Part shown: one piece after another, positions 40,068 through 49,148 of the stretch
Layout of the letters: the number at the start of each line of letters is the position of its first letter
Position numbering within the stretch: position 1 is the stretch's first letter
The notes under the pieces: model-generated
Seen by the model: the letters and a program-made list of their open reading frames with translations, nothing else
The model's database searches: none
Told to the model about the DNA's origin: nothing
Origin: Sulfuricella sp.
GTDB taxonomy: Bacteria; Pseudomonadota; Gammaproteobacteria; Burkholderiales; Sulfuricellaceae
DNA length: 64,000 bases
Direction: 5' to 3'
Assembly: GCA_041651995.1 (NCBI GenBank)
Contig: JBAZID010000002.1
Span: 62,001-126,000, forward strand
Position numbers and translations under genes: made by a program

Positions 40068-41543
40068 ATGCTTATACCCATCATTCTCTCCGGCGGAGCC
40101 GGCACACGACTGTGGCCGACTTCCCGCGAATCGCACCCCAAGCCCTTCATGAAGCTCCCCGACGGGCAGAGCCTGCTGCACAAGACTTTTGCGCGCGCGG
40201 CCGCGCTCGAAGGCGTGAGCGAAGTGCTGACCATCACCAACCGCGAGTATTACTTCAAAAGCCGGGATGAATATCAGCCCGCCAAAAGAAAATTTCCCGG
40301 TGTAAAAGATACCTTCCTGCTCGAGCCTTTCGGCCGCAACACCGCCGCCGCGATCGCGCTGGGCGCCTTCAAAATTGCGGCCGAACATGGCAATGAGGCC
40401 ACCCTGCTGGTTCTGCCCGCAGACCATTTGATCGAAGACCATAACGCTTTTGCCGCGGCGGTAAAACAGGCTGCGGAGTTTGCAGAACTTGGGCAACTGG
40501 TTACCTTCGGCATCGTGCCCACCGCCCCGGAAACCGGTTTTGGCTACATTGAGGCAGCAGGCCATATCGTCAAGCGTTTCGTGGAAAAACCCTCTTACGT
40601 AACGGCCCAGGAATATGTCGACTCAGGCCGCTACCTGTGGAACTCCGGCATGTTCTGCTTCAAGGCCGGGGCGATGCTTGAGCAGCTCAAACTCCATGCG
40701 CCTGAGATATACCAGCACGCCCAACAATGCTGGGAAGCCACCCGAGCAGTCACCCCGAACAACACGGCCATGGTCGAAATCGACCCGGACACCTTTGCCG
40801 CCATCCCCGAAAACTCCATCGACTACGCCCTCATGGAGCCCGCATCGCTCCCTTCTCCCCATGTGGGAGAGGGGCAGGGGGGGAGTGTCGTTGTCGTGCC
40901 CGGCCGCTTCGGCTGGAGCGATATCGGCTCATGGAACGCCATCAGCGAACTATCCGCGCCCGACAACGCGGGCAACCGCGTCATTGGAGAAGCCGTGCTG
41001 GTCGATGTCGGCAACTCCTTCATACAAAGCGAAGGCCGCATGATTGCCGCCATTGGCCTCGATAACATCATGATTATCGACACCCCGGATGCCCTGCTCG
41101 TGGCGAACCGGGACCATGCCCAGGACGTAAAAAAAGTGGTGCAGCAACTCAAGCTGATGAACCACGACAGCTACAAGCTGCACCGCACGGTCGCCCGTCC
41201 CTGGGGAACCTACACCGTGCTGGAAGAAAGTACGAATTTCAAGATCAAACGCATCGTCGTCAAACCGGGCGCTGCGCTTTCGCTGCAAATGCACTACCAC
41301 CGCAGCGAGCACTGGGTCGTGGTAAGCGGCACGGCCAGCATCGTAAACGATGACAAGGAGCTGCTGATCAGAACCAATGAGTCCACGTATATCCCCGCCG
41401 GCCATAAACACCGCCTGGTCAATCCGGGACTGACGGATCTGGTGATGATCGAGGTGCAAAGCGGCGAATATCTGGGTGAAGACGATATTGTGCGTTTTGA
41501 TGATGTGTACGGCCGGGCATACCTCAACAGGACTGAGGGCTGA
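40068..41543 (+). CDS. manC: Mannose-1-phosphate guanylyltransferase / mannose-6-phosphate isomerase
   Basis: A 491-residue bifunctional enzyme supplying GDP-mannose. The N-terminal transferase has LSGGAGTRLWPTSRESHPKP (residues 7-26), FVEKP and FGWSDIGSW. The C-terminal cupin isomerase has RPWGTYTVLEE, MHYHRSEHWVVVSGTA and IPAGHKHRLVNPG. An in-frame insert of about 15 residues (ASLPSPHVGEGQGGS) precedes VVVVPGRFGWSDIG and is encoded by the palindromic stretch 40845-40886. The rest is normal length. No GDP-fucose or perosamine genes are in view, so mannose itself is probably used. Confidence 0.94.
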   Translation: MLIPIILSGGAGTRLWPTSRESHPKPFMKLPDGQSLLHKTFARAAALEGVSEVLTITNREYYFKSRDEYQPAKRKFPGVKDTFLLEPFGRNTAAAIALGAFKIAAEHGNEATLLVLPADHLIEDHNAFAAAVKQAAEFAELGQLVTFGIVPTAPETGFGYIEAAGHIVKRFVEKPSYVTAQEYVDSGRYLWNSGMFCFKAGAMLEQLKLHAPEIYQHAQQCWEATRAVTPNNTAMVEIDPDTFAAIPENSIDYALMEPASLPSPHVGEGQGGSVVVVPGRFGWSDIGSWNAISELSAPDNAGNRVIGEAVLVDVGNSFIQSEGRMIAAIGLDNIMIIDTPDALLVANRDHAQDVKKVVQQLKLMNHDSYKLHRTVARPWGTYTVLEESTNFKIKRIVVKPGAALSLQMHYHRSEHWVVVSGTASIVNDDKELLIRTNESTYIPAGHKHRLVNPGLTDLVMIEVQSGEYLGEDDIVRFDDVYGRAYLNRTEG

Positions 41544-41546
41544 GGT

Positions 41547-41606
41547 ATGGGTGGAAAAGTAGAGCAATTCGAAGATTTGATTATCTGGCAAAGGGAATAT
41601 CAATGA
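41547..41606 (+). CDS. 19-residue leader ORF, remnant of a four-helix-bundle protein gene
   Basis: ATG at 41547 opens MGGKVEQFEDLIIWQREYQ and stops at 41606. The motif KxxxFEDLIxWQ is the start of the four-helix-bundle (23S rRNA intervening sequence protein) family, which often sits in sugar clusters and is about 120 residues. The stop overlaps the rfbF ATG (ATGA), so the leftover start may now couple translation into rfbF. GAGGT lies just before it. Confidence 0.5.
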   Translation: MGGKVEQFEDLIIWQREYQ

Positions 41607-42370
41607 AAGCTGTCATTCTCGCCGGTGGCTTGGGTACTCGCATTAGTGAAGAGACCACCGTCAAACCAAAGCCCATGATCGAGGTCGGCGGGAAGCCGAT
41701 TCTTTGGCACATCATGAAAATGTATTCCTCTTTTGGTATTCATGATTTTATTATTTGCCTGGGTTATAAGGGCTACGTCATCAAGGAATATTTCGCCAAC
41801 TACTTCCTGCACATGTCAGATGTAACCTTCGACATGGCGCATAACAAGATGGAGGTCCATCAACGAAATGCAGAACCATGGCGCGTCACTTTAGTTGATA
41901 CAGGAGATGGATCTATGACAGGTGGACGCATCAAGCGTATCGCGCCCTACCTTGATGGCGAGGACTTTTGTTGCACCTACGGCGATGGAGTTGGTGACGT
42001 GAATATTGGCGAACTAGTCGCCCACCATCAAAAACATGGCCGGCTTGCCACCTTGACCGCCACCCAGCCCCCCGGCCGGTTCGGTGCAATTAATCTTGAT
42101 GGAGAGCAAGTTACCGGGTTTCAGGAAAAACCCCAGGGTGATGGTGGCTGGATCAATGGCGGCTTCTTTGTCCTTTCGCCCAAGGTGCTGGACTATATCG
42201 AGGGCGACCATACCATTTGGGAGCGTGAGCCGATGGAACGCCTGGCCCACGATGGGCAAATGACAGCCTATTTTCACCATGGTTTCTGGCAGCCTATGGA
42301 TACGTTGCGCGACAAAGTGCACTTGGAAGAACTCTGGGCGGGCGGTAAGGCGCCGTGGAAGGCATGGTAA
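41603..42370 (+). CDS. rfbF: Glucose-1-phosphate cytidylyltransferase
   Basis: A 255-residue enzyme making CDP-glucose, entry to CDP-3,6-dideoxyhexoses. Motifs: ILAGGLGTRISEETTVKPKP (residues 5-24), FIICLGYKGYVIKEYFANY, YGDGVGDVNIGEL and PMDTLRDK near the end. Overlaps the next gene (TAATG). Confidence 0.96.
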   Translation: MKAVILAGGLGTRISEETTVKPKPMIEVGGKPILWHIMKMYSSFGIHDFIICLGYKGYVIKEYFANYFLHMSDVTFDMAHNKMEVHQRNAEPWRVTLVDTGDGSMTGGRIKRIAPYLDGEDFCCTYGDGVGDVNIGELVAHHQKHGRLATLTATQPPGRFGAINLDGEQVTGFQEKPQGDGGWINGGFFVLSPKVLDYIEGDHTIWEREPMERLAHDGQMTAYFHHGFWQPMDTLRDKVHLEELWAGGKAPWKAW

Positions 42371-43437
42371 TGGACGTCGATTTTTGGAAAGGAAAGCGTG
42401 TCCTGTTAACTGGGCACACCGGCTTCAAGGGCGGGTGGTTGTCCCTATGGATGCAGTCGATGGGGGCCAATGTAACCGGCTATGCCCTCCAGCCACCCAC
42501 ACAGCCCAGTCTTTTTGAAGTGGCGCGGGTAGGTGATGGCATGCGTTCCCACATCGCCGATATTCGCGACCTTGACCGCCTTGCGGCAGTCATGCGCGAA
42601 ACCCAGCCTGAGATAGTCATCCATATGGCGGCCCAGCCACTTGTTCGCTATTCCTATGTGAATCCAGTTGAAACTTACGCCACTAACGTAATGGGGACAG
42701 TAAACTTGCTGGAAGCCGTGCGGCAAGTGGGCTCCGTAAAAGTGGTAATCAATATTACCAGCGACAAGTGCTATGAGAACCGCGAATGGATTTGGGGTTA
42801 TCGAGAAAATGACCCCATGGGCGGCTATGATCCCTATAGCAGCAGCAAAGGGTGCGCCGAACTGGTCGCCTCGGCATATCGCAATTCGTTCTTTAACCCC
42901 TCAACCTTTGAGACGCATGGCGTCGCTCTGGCTTCTGTACGTGCTGGTAATGTAATCGGTGGCGGTGATTGGGCCGAGGATCGGCTTATCCCAGATTTTA
43001 TGCGTGCCATCATGGCTGGGCGGCCGGTTGTAATTCGCAGTCCCCAATCTATCCGGCCATGGCAACATGTACTTGAACCACTATCCGGTTACCTATTACT
43101 GGCGCAGCGACTGTGGACAGACGGCACAGCCTTTGCTGAGGGCTGGAATTTTGGCCCGGTAGATGAAGATGCAAAACCAGTAGAGTGGATCGTTGAACAG
43201 TTGACGGAGCTGTGGGGAGAAGGTGCGTCATGGGAACTTGATAGCCGCATGCAGCCACATGAGGCCCATTATCTCAAGCTCGATATATCCAAGGCGCGCA
43301 TGCGTATGGGATGGCGCCCGCGCTGGAATTTGGCGTACACGCTGGAAAGTATTGTTGAATGGCATCGAGCCTGGAAAAACGAAGAAGACATGCATGCCTT
43401 GTGTCTGCGCCAGATACAAAGTTACATGCAAGCATAA
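42370..43437 (+). CDS. rfbG: CDP-glucose 4,6-dehydratase
   Basis: A 355-residue extended SDR converting CDP-glucose to CDP-4-keto-6-deoxyglucose. It has TGHTGFKGGWLSLWMQ near residue 13, NITSDKCYENREWIWGY, and YDPYSSSKGCAELV (YxxxK). LNFGPVDED-like WNFGPVDEDAKPV and the MGWRPRW end are family features. The start at 42370 overlaps the rfbF stop; upstream in-frame starts lie inside rfbF. Confidence 0.96.
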   Translation: MDVDFWKGKRVLLTGHTGFKGGWLSLWMQSMGANVTGYALQPPTQPSLFEVARVGDGMRSHIADIRDLDRLAAVMRETQPEIVIHMAAQPLVRYSYVNPVETYATNVMGTVNLLEAVRQVGSVKVVINITSDKCYENREWIWGYRENDPMGGYDPYSSSKGCAELVASAYRNSFFNPSTFETHGVALASVRAGNVIGGGDWAEDRLIPDFMRAIMAGRPVVIRSPQSIRPWQHVLEPLSGYLLLAQRLWTDGTAFAEGWNFGPVDEDAKPVEWIVEQLTELWGEGASWELDSRMQPHEAHYLKLDISKARMRMGWRPRWNLAYTLESIVEWHRAWKNEEDMHALCLRQIQSYMQA

Positions 43438-43500
43438 AGTCCTTACGATAAATTTGAGTTGCTAGATTGGGCGCCGCCCGAGATGAAAACAGGAATAGAA

Positions 43501-44817
43501 ATGACCGAAGCCGAACTCCGCAAACAAATCCTCGCACTTGTCGAACAATACGCTCAGGTGGCACACGCGCCCAAACCTTTTCAGGCCGGCACGAGTATTG
43601 TGCCCCCATCGGGTAAGGTTATCGGGGCTGCTGAAATTAGTAATATGGTCGAAGCCTCACTGGATGGCTGGCTGACCACTGGACGCTTTAACGCAGCATT
43701 CGAGAAACGTTTCGCAGAGTTTCTAGGAGTCAAGCATGCACTGACAACCAATTCAGGTTCGTCGGCGGACCTGCTTGCATTCACAGCGCTTACCTCGCCA
43801 AAGCTGGGAGATCGTGCACTGAAACCGGGCGATGAAGTCATTACTGTTGCTGCCGGCTTTCCTACCACGGTTAATCCGATTATTCAGAATGGCATGGTGC
43901 CGGTTTTTGTCGATGTTCAGATCCCGACCTACAATATCGATCCAGCACAGATCGAAGCCGCTGTCTCGGACAAAACCCGTGCCATCATGATTGCCCACAC
44001 TCTTGGCAATCCTTTTGATCTGGATGCGGTTATGGCTGTGGCCAAGAAATACAATCTCTGGGTTATTGAAGACTGCTGTGATGCACTAGGTTCAACTTAC
44101 AACGGCAAGCCTGTGGGCACCTTTGGCCATATTGCCACATGCAGCTTTTACCCCGCGCACCATATCACCATGGGTGAAGGGGGTATGGTCTTCACCAATG
44201 ATAGTCAATTAAAAACCATCATCGAATCGTTCCGTGACTGGGGACGAGATTGCTACTGTGAGCCAGGCAAGGACAACACCTGTGGCAAGCGCTATGGCTG
44301 GCAACTTGGCACGTTGCCTTTTGGCTATGACCACAAGTACACCTATTCTCACTTGGGCTACAACCTCAAGATTACCGATATGCAGGCCGCCTGCGCCTTG
44401 GCGCAAATGGATCGGCTGCCTGGTTTTATCGAAACCCGACAACAGAATTTCCAGTTCATGAAGAACCGCTTGGCCGGAATGGAAGAATTCCTGATCCTGC
44501 CCGAAGCGACACTGAACAGCGAGCCTTCCTGGTTCGGTTTTCCCATCACCTTGCGCGAAGAGGCGCAAGTGGCGCGAGTGGATCTGCTTAAATATCTGGA
44601 TCAGAACAAGGTGGGCACCCGCCTGTTGTTCGCGGGCAACCTGACACGGCAACCATATTTCAAGGACCGCGCCTATCGTATTAGTGGCGAACTAAAAAAT
44701 ACCGACATCGTGATGAATCAGACCTTCTGGATTGGAATCTATCCTGGACTCAACGAAACCATGCTGGATTTTGTGGGAGAGAAGCTGGAAACCTTCTTCG
44801 GATTGGGTGGGTGGTAA
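43501..44817 (+). CDS. rfbH: CDP-4-keto-6-deoxyglucose 3-dehydratase (E1, PMP and 2Fe-2S enzyme)
   Basis: A 438-residue enzyme removing the C3 hydroxyl. It has the aminotransferase fold but with His replacing the PLP-binding Lys (FYPAHHITMGEGGMVF), diagnostic for this family. Cysteines in RDWGRDCYCEPGKDNTCGKR form the 2Fe-2S site. The start at 43501 follows AGGA; an ATG at 43483 is possible. Its reductase partner E3 (rfbI/ddhD) is not in the window. Confidence 0.96.
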   Translation: MTEAELRKQILALVEQYAQVAHAPKPFQAGTSIVPPSGKVIGAAEISNMVEASLDGWLTTGRFNAAFEKRFAEFLGVKHALTTNSGSSADLLAFTALTSPKLGDRALKPGDEVITVAAGFPTTVNPIIQNGMVPVFVDVQIPTYNIDPAQIEAAVSDKTRAIMIAHTLGNPFDLDAVMAVAKKYNLWVIEDCCDALGSTYNGKPVGTFGHIATCSFYPAHHITMGEGGMVFTNDSQLKTIIESFRDWGRDCYCEPGKDNTCGKRYGWQLGTLPFGYDHKYTYSHLGYNLKITDMQAACALAQMDRLPGFIETRQQNFQFMKNRLAGMEEFLILPEATLNSEPSWFGFPITLREEAQVARVDLLKYLDQNKVGTRLLFAGNLTRQPYFKDRAYRISGELKNTDIVMNQTFWIGIYPGLNETMLDFVGEKLETFFGLGGW

Positions 44818-44823
44818 TGCACA

Positions 44824-45867
44824 GTGGAAAACAAGCTGGCAGAAGACCTAAATAACATTCTCGATCGAGGGCGTGCGCTTTGGCCCGCCCTCAAGGGCGC
44901 GCGGTTTTTCATAACTGGCGGCACGGGTTTCATCGGCACCTGGTTGCTTGAAAGTTTTGTCTGGTTGAATGATCAGCTGAATCTGGGCATGAGTGCGGTC
45001 GTCCTCACCCGCAACGCTGAGGCATTCAAAGATAAGGTGCCCCATGTGGCGTCTCATCCCAGCATCACGTTGTTGACAGGAGACATAAGAACCTTTGCCT
45101 TTCCGGAAGGGAAATTCTCGTTTGTCATCCATGGCGCCACCGATGCCAGTGCGAAGCTGAATGCTGAAGACCCTATTCGCATGTTTGACACTATTGTCGA
45201 AGGAACGCGGCGAACACTCGATTTCGCCGCGCAAGCCGGGGCAAAAAATTTCCTCTTCCTAAGTTCAGGTGCGATATATGGCGACCAACCTCCGCATATA
45301 TCTCACTGGTCTGAATCCGACCCCAACGGCCCAGACTGTACCAATGCCGGGTCCGCCTACGCAGAAGGCAAGCGCGCTGCGGAAATGCTATGCACCTTGT
45401 ATGCCAAGCAGCATGGCATTGAGGCCAAGCTGGCTCGCTGCTTTGCTTTTGCCGGCCCCTACTTGCCCATCGATAGCCACTTTGCGATTGGCAACTTCAT
45501 TCGGGATGCCATGGCTAAAAAGCCGATCCAGATTAGCGGAGACGGCACACCATATCGCTCTTACCTGTATGCGGCTGATTTGACTTTGTGGCTGTGGACC
45601 ATCCTGTTACGTGGCCAGACTGCTCGCCCTTACAACGTGGGCGCAAGCCAGGCTATCAGCATTGCGGAGCTTGCTGCACTCGTCAATACAACGCTTGGCG
45701 GCAATGGTATGCATATCATGCAGCAAGCTCAGCCGGGGGCGATACCTAAACGGTATGTGCCTTCCACACAGCGTGCCGAAACCGAGCTCGACCTCACACA
45801 AAGCGTCACCTTGGAACAAGCCATTATCAAAACTGCCTGTTGGCATGGTTGGGAGCAGCATTCATGA
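44824..45867 (+). CDS. NAD-dependent epimerase/reductase, YerF or abequose synthase-like
   Basis: A 347-residue extended SDR: FFITGGTGFIGTWLLESF near residue 28, LFLSSGAIYGD, and SAYAEGKRAAEMLC (YxxxK). It lies directly after rfbH and overlaps the ThDP enzyme (ATGA). In Yersinia clusters the reductase after the ddh genes makes either abequose/paratose or, with YerE, yersiniose; the neighbour favours the latter here. The GTG start is the only reasonable one. Exact product uncertain. Confidence 0.75.
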   Translation: MENKLAEDLNNILDRGRALWPALKGARFFITGGTGFIGTWLLESFVWLNDQLNLGMSAVVLTRNAEAFKDKVPHVASHPSITLLTGDIRTFAFPEGKFSFVIHGATDASAKLNAEDPIRMFDTIVEGTRRTLDFAAQAGAKNFLFLSSGAIYGDQPPHISHWSESDPNGPDCTNAGSAYAEGKRAAEMLCTLYAKQHGIEAKLARCFAFAGPYLPIDSHFAIGNFIRDAMAKKPIQISGDGTPYRSYLYAADLTLWLWTILLRGQTARPYNVGASQAISIAELAALVNTTLGGNGMHIMQQAQPGAIPKRYVPSTQRAETELDLTQSVTLEQAIIKTACWHGWEQHS

Positions 45868-47681
45868 AAATCAGAGTCTCCGATTATCTGGCAAAACGTA
45901 TTGCCGAAGTGGGCGTCCGCCACGTGTTCATGGTCTCCGGCGGCGGAGCCATGCACCTCAATGACGCCATCGGCAAAAACAAGGATCTGGAATACGTTTG
46001 CAACCACCACGAACAGGCTTGCGCCATCGCCGTTGAAGGCTACGCTCGCACAACGGGTAACCTGGGTGTGGCGGTTGTCACCAGCGGCCCGGGCGGCACC
46101 AATACTCTGACCGGTGTATTGGGACTTTGGCTTGATTCCATCCCCGGAATGTTCATTTCTGGCCAGATAAAATATGGCACGACAGTCGAGAGTAGTGGGT
46201 TGCCGCTTCGCCAGCTCGGTGATCAGGAAGCCAACATCATTGACATCGTCAAATCGGTCACCAAATACGCCGTGATGGTGCGTGATCCAAAGAGCATTCG
46301 CTATCACTTCGAGAAAGCGCTTTATCTTGCCCGTAACGGAAGGCCTGGCCCAGTTTGGCTGGACATTCCCCTGGATGTTCAGGCGGCTATGGTTGAGGAA
46401 GATGAGCTATTGGCCTATAGCCAAGCGGAAGACCGAATTTGCTTTGACCCAGAAGTCGTCAAGGCACAGGCGGCAAGCATTATCGGGCGCCTTCGTGCTG
46501 CCGAGCGGCCCGTGTTTATGGCGGGCAATGGTATCCGCCTCGCTGGCGCCATGGACCTCTTTCATGAAGTGATCGAGTTGCTCGGCGTACCCGTGCAAAC
46601 GGGTATGGGCGGCAATGACGTTATCCATTCAGATCACCCTTTGTTCTTCGGTCGTCCCAGCGTTACAGGAGACCGCTCCAGCAACTTCATCATTCAGAAC
46701 GCTGATGTCCTGCTGACCATCGGGGTGCGGCTCGGCGTCAGAACGGTTTCCTACCTGTTCAAGGCGTTCGCCCGTGCTGCGTACAGAATCGTCGTTGACA
46801 TCGATTCTGCCGAACTCAAGAAACCCACCATTTTCCCCGACATGCCAGTCCACTGTGACGCCAAGGTGCTGTTGGAAGAAATGGCGAGGCAACTGCGTGG
46901 CAACCCGCTGCCACACAGGGAAAGCTGGATTGAATGGTGCCGCGAGCGGCGTCGCCGTTACCCCAGCGTTACGCCGGAATGGCGCGCACAGAGGGGCTAT
47001 GTAAATTCTTTCCATTTTGTGGACACCCTTTCTGATGAACTGGCGCCCAGTGACGTAATCGTCCTCGCCAATGGCGCGGCCAATACGTGTACCTTTCAGG
47101 CGGTCAAACTCAAGAAAGGCCAGCGGTTGTTTACCAACTCCGGTTGCGCCTCCATGGGCTATGACTTGCCTGCCGCCATTGGGGCCTGCTTTGCCAATGA
47201 CCGCAAACGGGTAATTTGTATCGCAGGTGACGGCAGCATCCAGATGAACTTACAGGAACTGCAGACTATCGTTCACCACAAACTGCCCATCAAGATTTTT
47301 TTGCTTAACAACAATGGTTATACCTCCATCCGCCTTACCCAGGATGCCTACTTCCCTGGGGACTACATCGCGGCTGATCCAAGCAGCGGGGTGACTTTCC
47401 CGGACATTCAGAAAATCTGCGCCGCCTATGGTATTCCATCCAACCGGGCAGCAAACCATGAGGAATTGCTGGAAAAAATTTGTCAAACCTTGGCCGGGCC
47501 AGGGCCAGCCCTGTGCGAGATCATGATGGCACCAGACCAGCCGCTGTATCCAAAATTGGCCTCCGAAGTGAAGCCGGACGGCACCATGGTATCCAAACCA
47601 CTGGAAGATATGTTCCCCTTCCTTGATCGTGCGGAATTCCTGGAAAACATGCTCATCGAGCCATGGGATAGCAGCAAATAA
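45864..47681 (+). CDS. ThDP-dependent acetolactate-synthase-like enzyme, YerE candidate
   Basis: A 605-residue enzyme with the three-domain ThDP fold. The catalytic Glu is in NHHEQACAIAVEGYAR. The ThDP motif starts GDGSIQMNLQELQTIVHH and ends NNNGY. It is an ilvB relative sitting after rfbFGH and a reductase. In Yersinia pseudotuberculosis YerE adds an acetyl group from pyruvate to CDP-3,6-dideoxy-4-keto-glucose, giving branched yersiniose; I infer the same here. A plain acetolactate synthase is unlikely in this operon. Confidence 0.8.
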   Translation: MKIRVSDYLAKRIAEVGVRHVFMVSGGGAMHLNDAIGKNKDLEYVCNHHEQACAIAVEGYARTTGNLGVAVVTSGPGGTNTLTGVLGLWLDSIPGMFISGQIKYGTTVESSGLPLRQLGDQEANIIDIVKSVTKYAVMVRDPKSIRYHFEKALYLARNGRPGPVWLDIPLDVQAAMVEEDELLAYSQAEDRICFDPEVVKAQAASIIGRLRAAERPVFMAGNGIRLAGAMDLFHEVIELLGVPVQTGMGGNDVIHSDHPLFFGRPSVTGDRSSNFIIQNADVLLTIGVRLGVRTVSYLFKAFARAAYRIVVDIDSAELKKPTIFPDMPVHCDAKVLLEEMARQLRGNPLPHRESWIEWCRERRRRYPSVTPEWRAQRGYVNSFHFVDTLSDELAPSDVIVLANGAANTCTFQAVKLKKGQRLFTNSGCASMGYDLPAAIGACFANDRKRVICIAGDGSIQMNLQELQTIVHHKLPIKIFLLNNNGYTSIRLTQDAYFPGDYIAADPSSGVTFPDIQKICAAYGIPSNRAANHEELLEKICQTLAGPGPALCEIMMAPDQPLYPKLASEVKPDGTMVSKPLEDMFPFLDRAEFLENMLIEPWDSSK

Positions 47682-47771
47682 TGACTATAGTGTCTCCAAA
47701 ATCTGAATTTTTAGAGCACCCCTTAATCTTTTGCGAGGACAAATCACCTCCAAAAAATTGGGCAAAGGTAT

Positions 47772-47956
47772 CAATGGCCCCAACTTAAGCCAAATGTAGG
47801 GTGGGTTAGCGTTTTTTGCGTAACCCACCAAGCGTTGAGAAGCAACACAACGCATTTTTAATGAGTGCCTCACGGCACACTGGTGGGTTTACGGCACAAA
47901 CTGCGTGCCTAGCCCACCCTACATTGACTAGGGAACCGCTTAAGTTAGTGCCATTG
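47772..47956. repeat. Nested palindromic element
   Basis: The outer arms CAATGGCCCCAACTTAAGC (47772-47790) and GCTTAAGTTAGTGCCATTG (47938-47956) enclose inner arms AATGTAGGGTGGGTTAG (47793-47809) and CTAGCCCACCCTACATT (47909-47925). GCAAAGG occurs just outside both ends (47762 and 47958). The inner element is a divergent relative of the GTAGGTTGGGTTAG family. No gene is seen in 47685-48037. Confidence 0.75.
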
Positions 47957-48037
47957 AGCAAAGGCACCAAGCCCTATGCGATGTGATGAAGTGATAGAGC
48001 AAGTCTCGCAAAGGCGCTGTAAGGAGGATGAATTGAT

Positions 48038-48586
48038 ATGAGCGATATAGTGAAAATCGAAAATTTAAAAGAGTTCGTTATCGAGGTAAGGGGGCAAAGT
48101 GTTTTGCTTGATAGCGATGTGGCCCGAATCTATGGTGTTGAGACAAGAGATATCAATAAAGCCGTTGCGAATAATCTTGATAAGTTTCCTGCTGGATATA
48201 TCGTCGAGCTTTCAAAAGCTGAAAAAATTGAACTGGTGGAAAATTTCCACCGGTTCGAAAAGCTTAAGCACTCTACGGTGAATCCCAAAGCATTTGCCGA
48301 AAAAGGGCTGTATATGCTTGCCACAATACTCAAAAGCCCACAAGCAACCCAAGCGACCATCGCGATAGTTGAGACCTTCTCAAAAATCAGAGAGCTGTCT
48401 AGAAGCATCAAAGAGTTATCAACAGTTCAAGACAAAGCCGATCAAAAATCACTCATGCAAAAAAGCGGTGAGCTAATCGCCGAAATTTTCGATGACGACT
48501 TGCAAGCAAGCGACACAGAAACCTCAATAGAACTGAACTTCGCTGTTTTGAAATTCAAACACACGATAAAAAAGAAAAGCAAATGA
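48038..48586 (+). CDS. ORF6N-domain protein
   Basis: A 182-residue protein. The N-terminal ORF6N (phage/virus-type DNA-binding) domain shows in VIEVRGQSVLLDSDVARIYGVETRDINKAV, where VLLDSDVARIYGVET is the hallmark. A coiled helical C-terminus rich in Lys/Glu follows. Such genes occur in phages and mobile islands. The region is AT-richer than upstream, and this marks the start of a compositionally different segment. Function unknown. Confidence 0.85.
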   Translation: MSDIVKIENLKEFVIEVRGQSVLLDSDVARIYGVETRDINKAVANNLDKFPAGYIVELSKAEKIELVENFHRFEKLKHSTVNPKAFAEKGLYMLATILKSPQATQATIAIVETFSKIRELSRSIKELSTVQDKADQKSLMQKSGELIAEIFDDDLQASDTETSIELNFAVLKFKHTIKKKSK

Positions 48587-48608
48587 GAACAACCCGCGTC
48601 GCTACCGG

Positions 48609-49148
48609 ATGGGCTCGCTGGTAAAAATGATGGCAGACCGTCTAAGTAACCTGTTGCGGGAGTTGCAAGCCGTCACCGGAAATCCGACCAAAGGCTTGCC
48701 CGAGGAGCTATTTCTTTATGCCAGCCAGATCACTCCGCTGGTTAATGTTGACCTGCTTATCAAGGACGAAGTTAATGGCGTCCTGCTGACATGGCGGGAT
48801 GACGGCTATTATGGTGTGGGCTGGCACGTGCCCGGCGGCATCATCCGCTATAAGGAAACCTTCAGCGACCGCATTCATACCGTAGCCCGGCAGGAGTTGG
48901 GTGCCCGCGTGGTGCATGACCACGATCCGATTGCGATTAATCAGGTTATCCACCCTACAAAAACGATCCGCGGCCACTTTATTTCGCTGCTTTTTGCTTG
49001 CCGCCTGATTTCACCCCCAGCAAAAACTCTGGCAGTGCTCGATCAACCCCAAAGAGGCCAATTTCAATGGCATAAAACATGCCCGGATAATCTTATATCC
49101 GTTCATAATATGTACCGCCCCTATTTATCGTTTGAAGCCCAATCATGA
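48609..49148 (+). CDS. Nudix hydrolase, GDP-mannose mannosyl hydrolase-like
   Basis: About 179 residues. The Nudix region is WHVPGGIIRYKETFSDRIHT then VARQELGARV: it has the first Gly-Gly and Glu, but the helix reads RQELG instead of REExxEExG, the same loss seen in GDP-mannose mannosyl hydrolases (Gmm). It may trim GDP-mannose from the manC pathway. The exact start is uncertain (48609, 48627 or 48630). It overlaps the next gene (ATGA). Confidence 0.8.
   Translation: MGSLVKMMADRLSNLLRELQAVTGNPTKGLPEELFLYASQITPLVNVDLLIKDEVNGVLLTWRDDGYYGVGWHVPGGIIRYKETFSDRIHTVARQELGARVVHDHDPIAINQVIHPTKTIRGHFISLLFACRLISPPAKTLAVLDQPQRGQFQWHKTCPDNLISVHNMYRPYLSFEAQS

Noticed and set aside
45864..47681. ilvB-type acetolactate synthase
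   Set aside because: No ilvN small subunit, and it overlaps the sugar reductase gene after rfbH; YerE-like function fits better.
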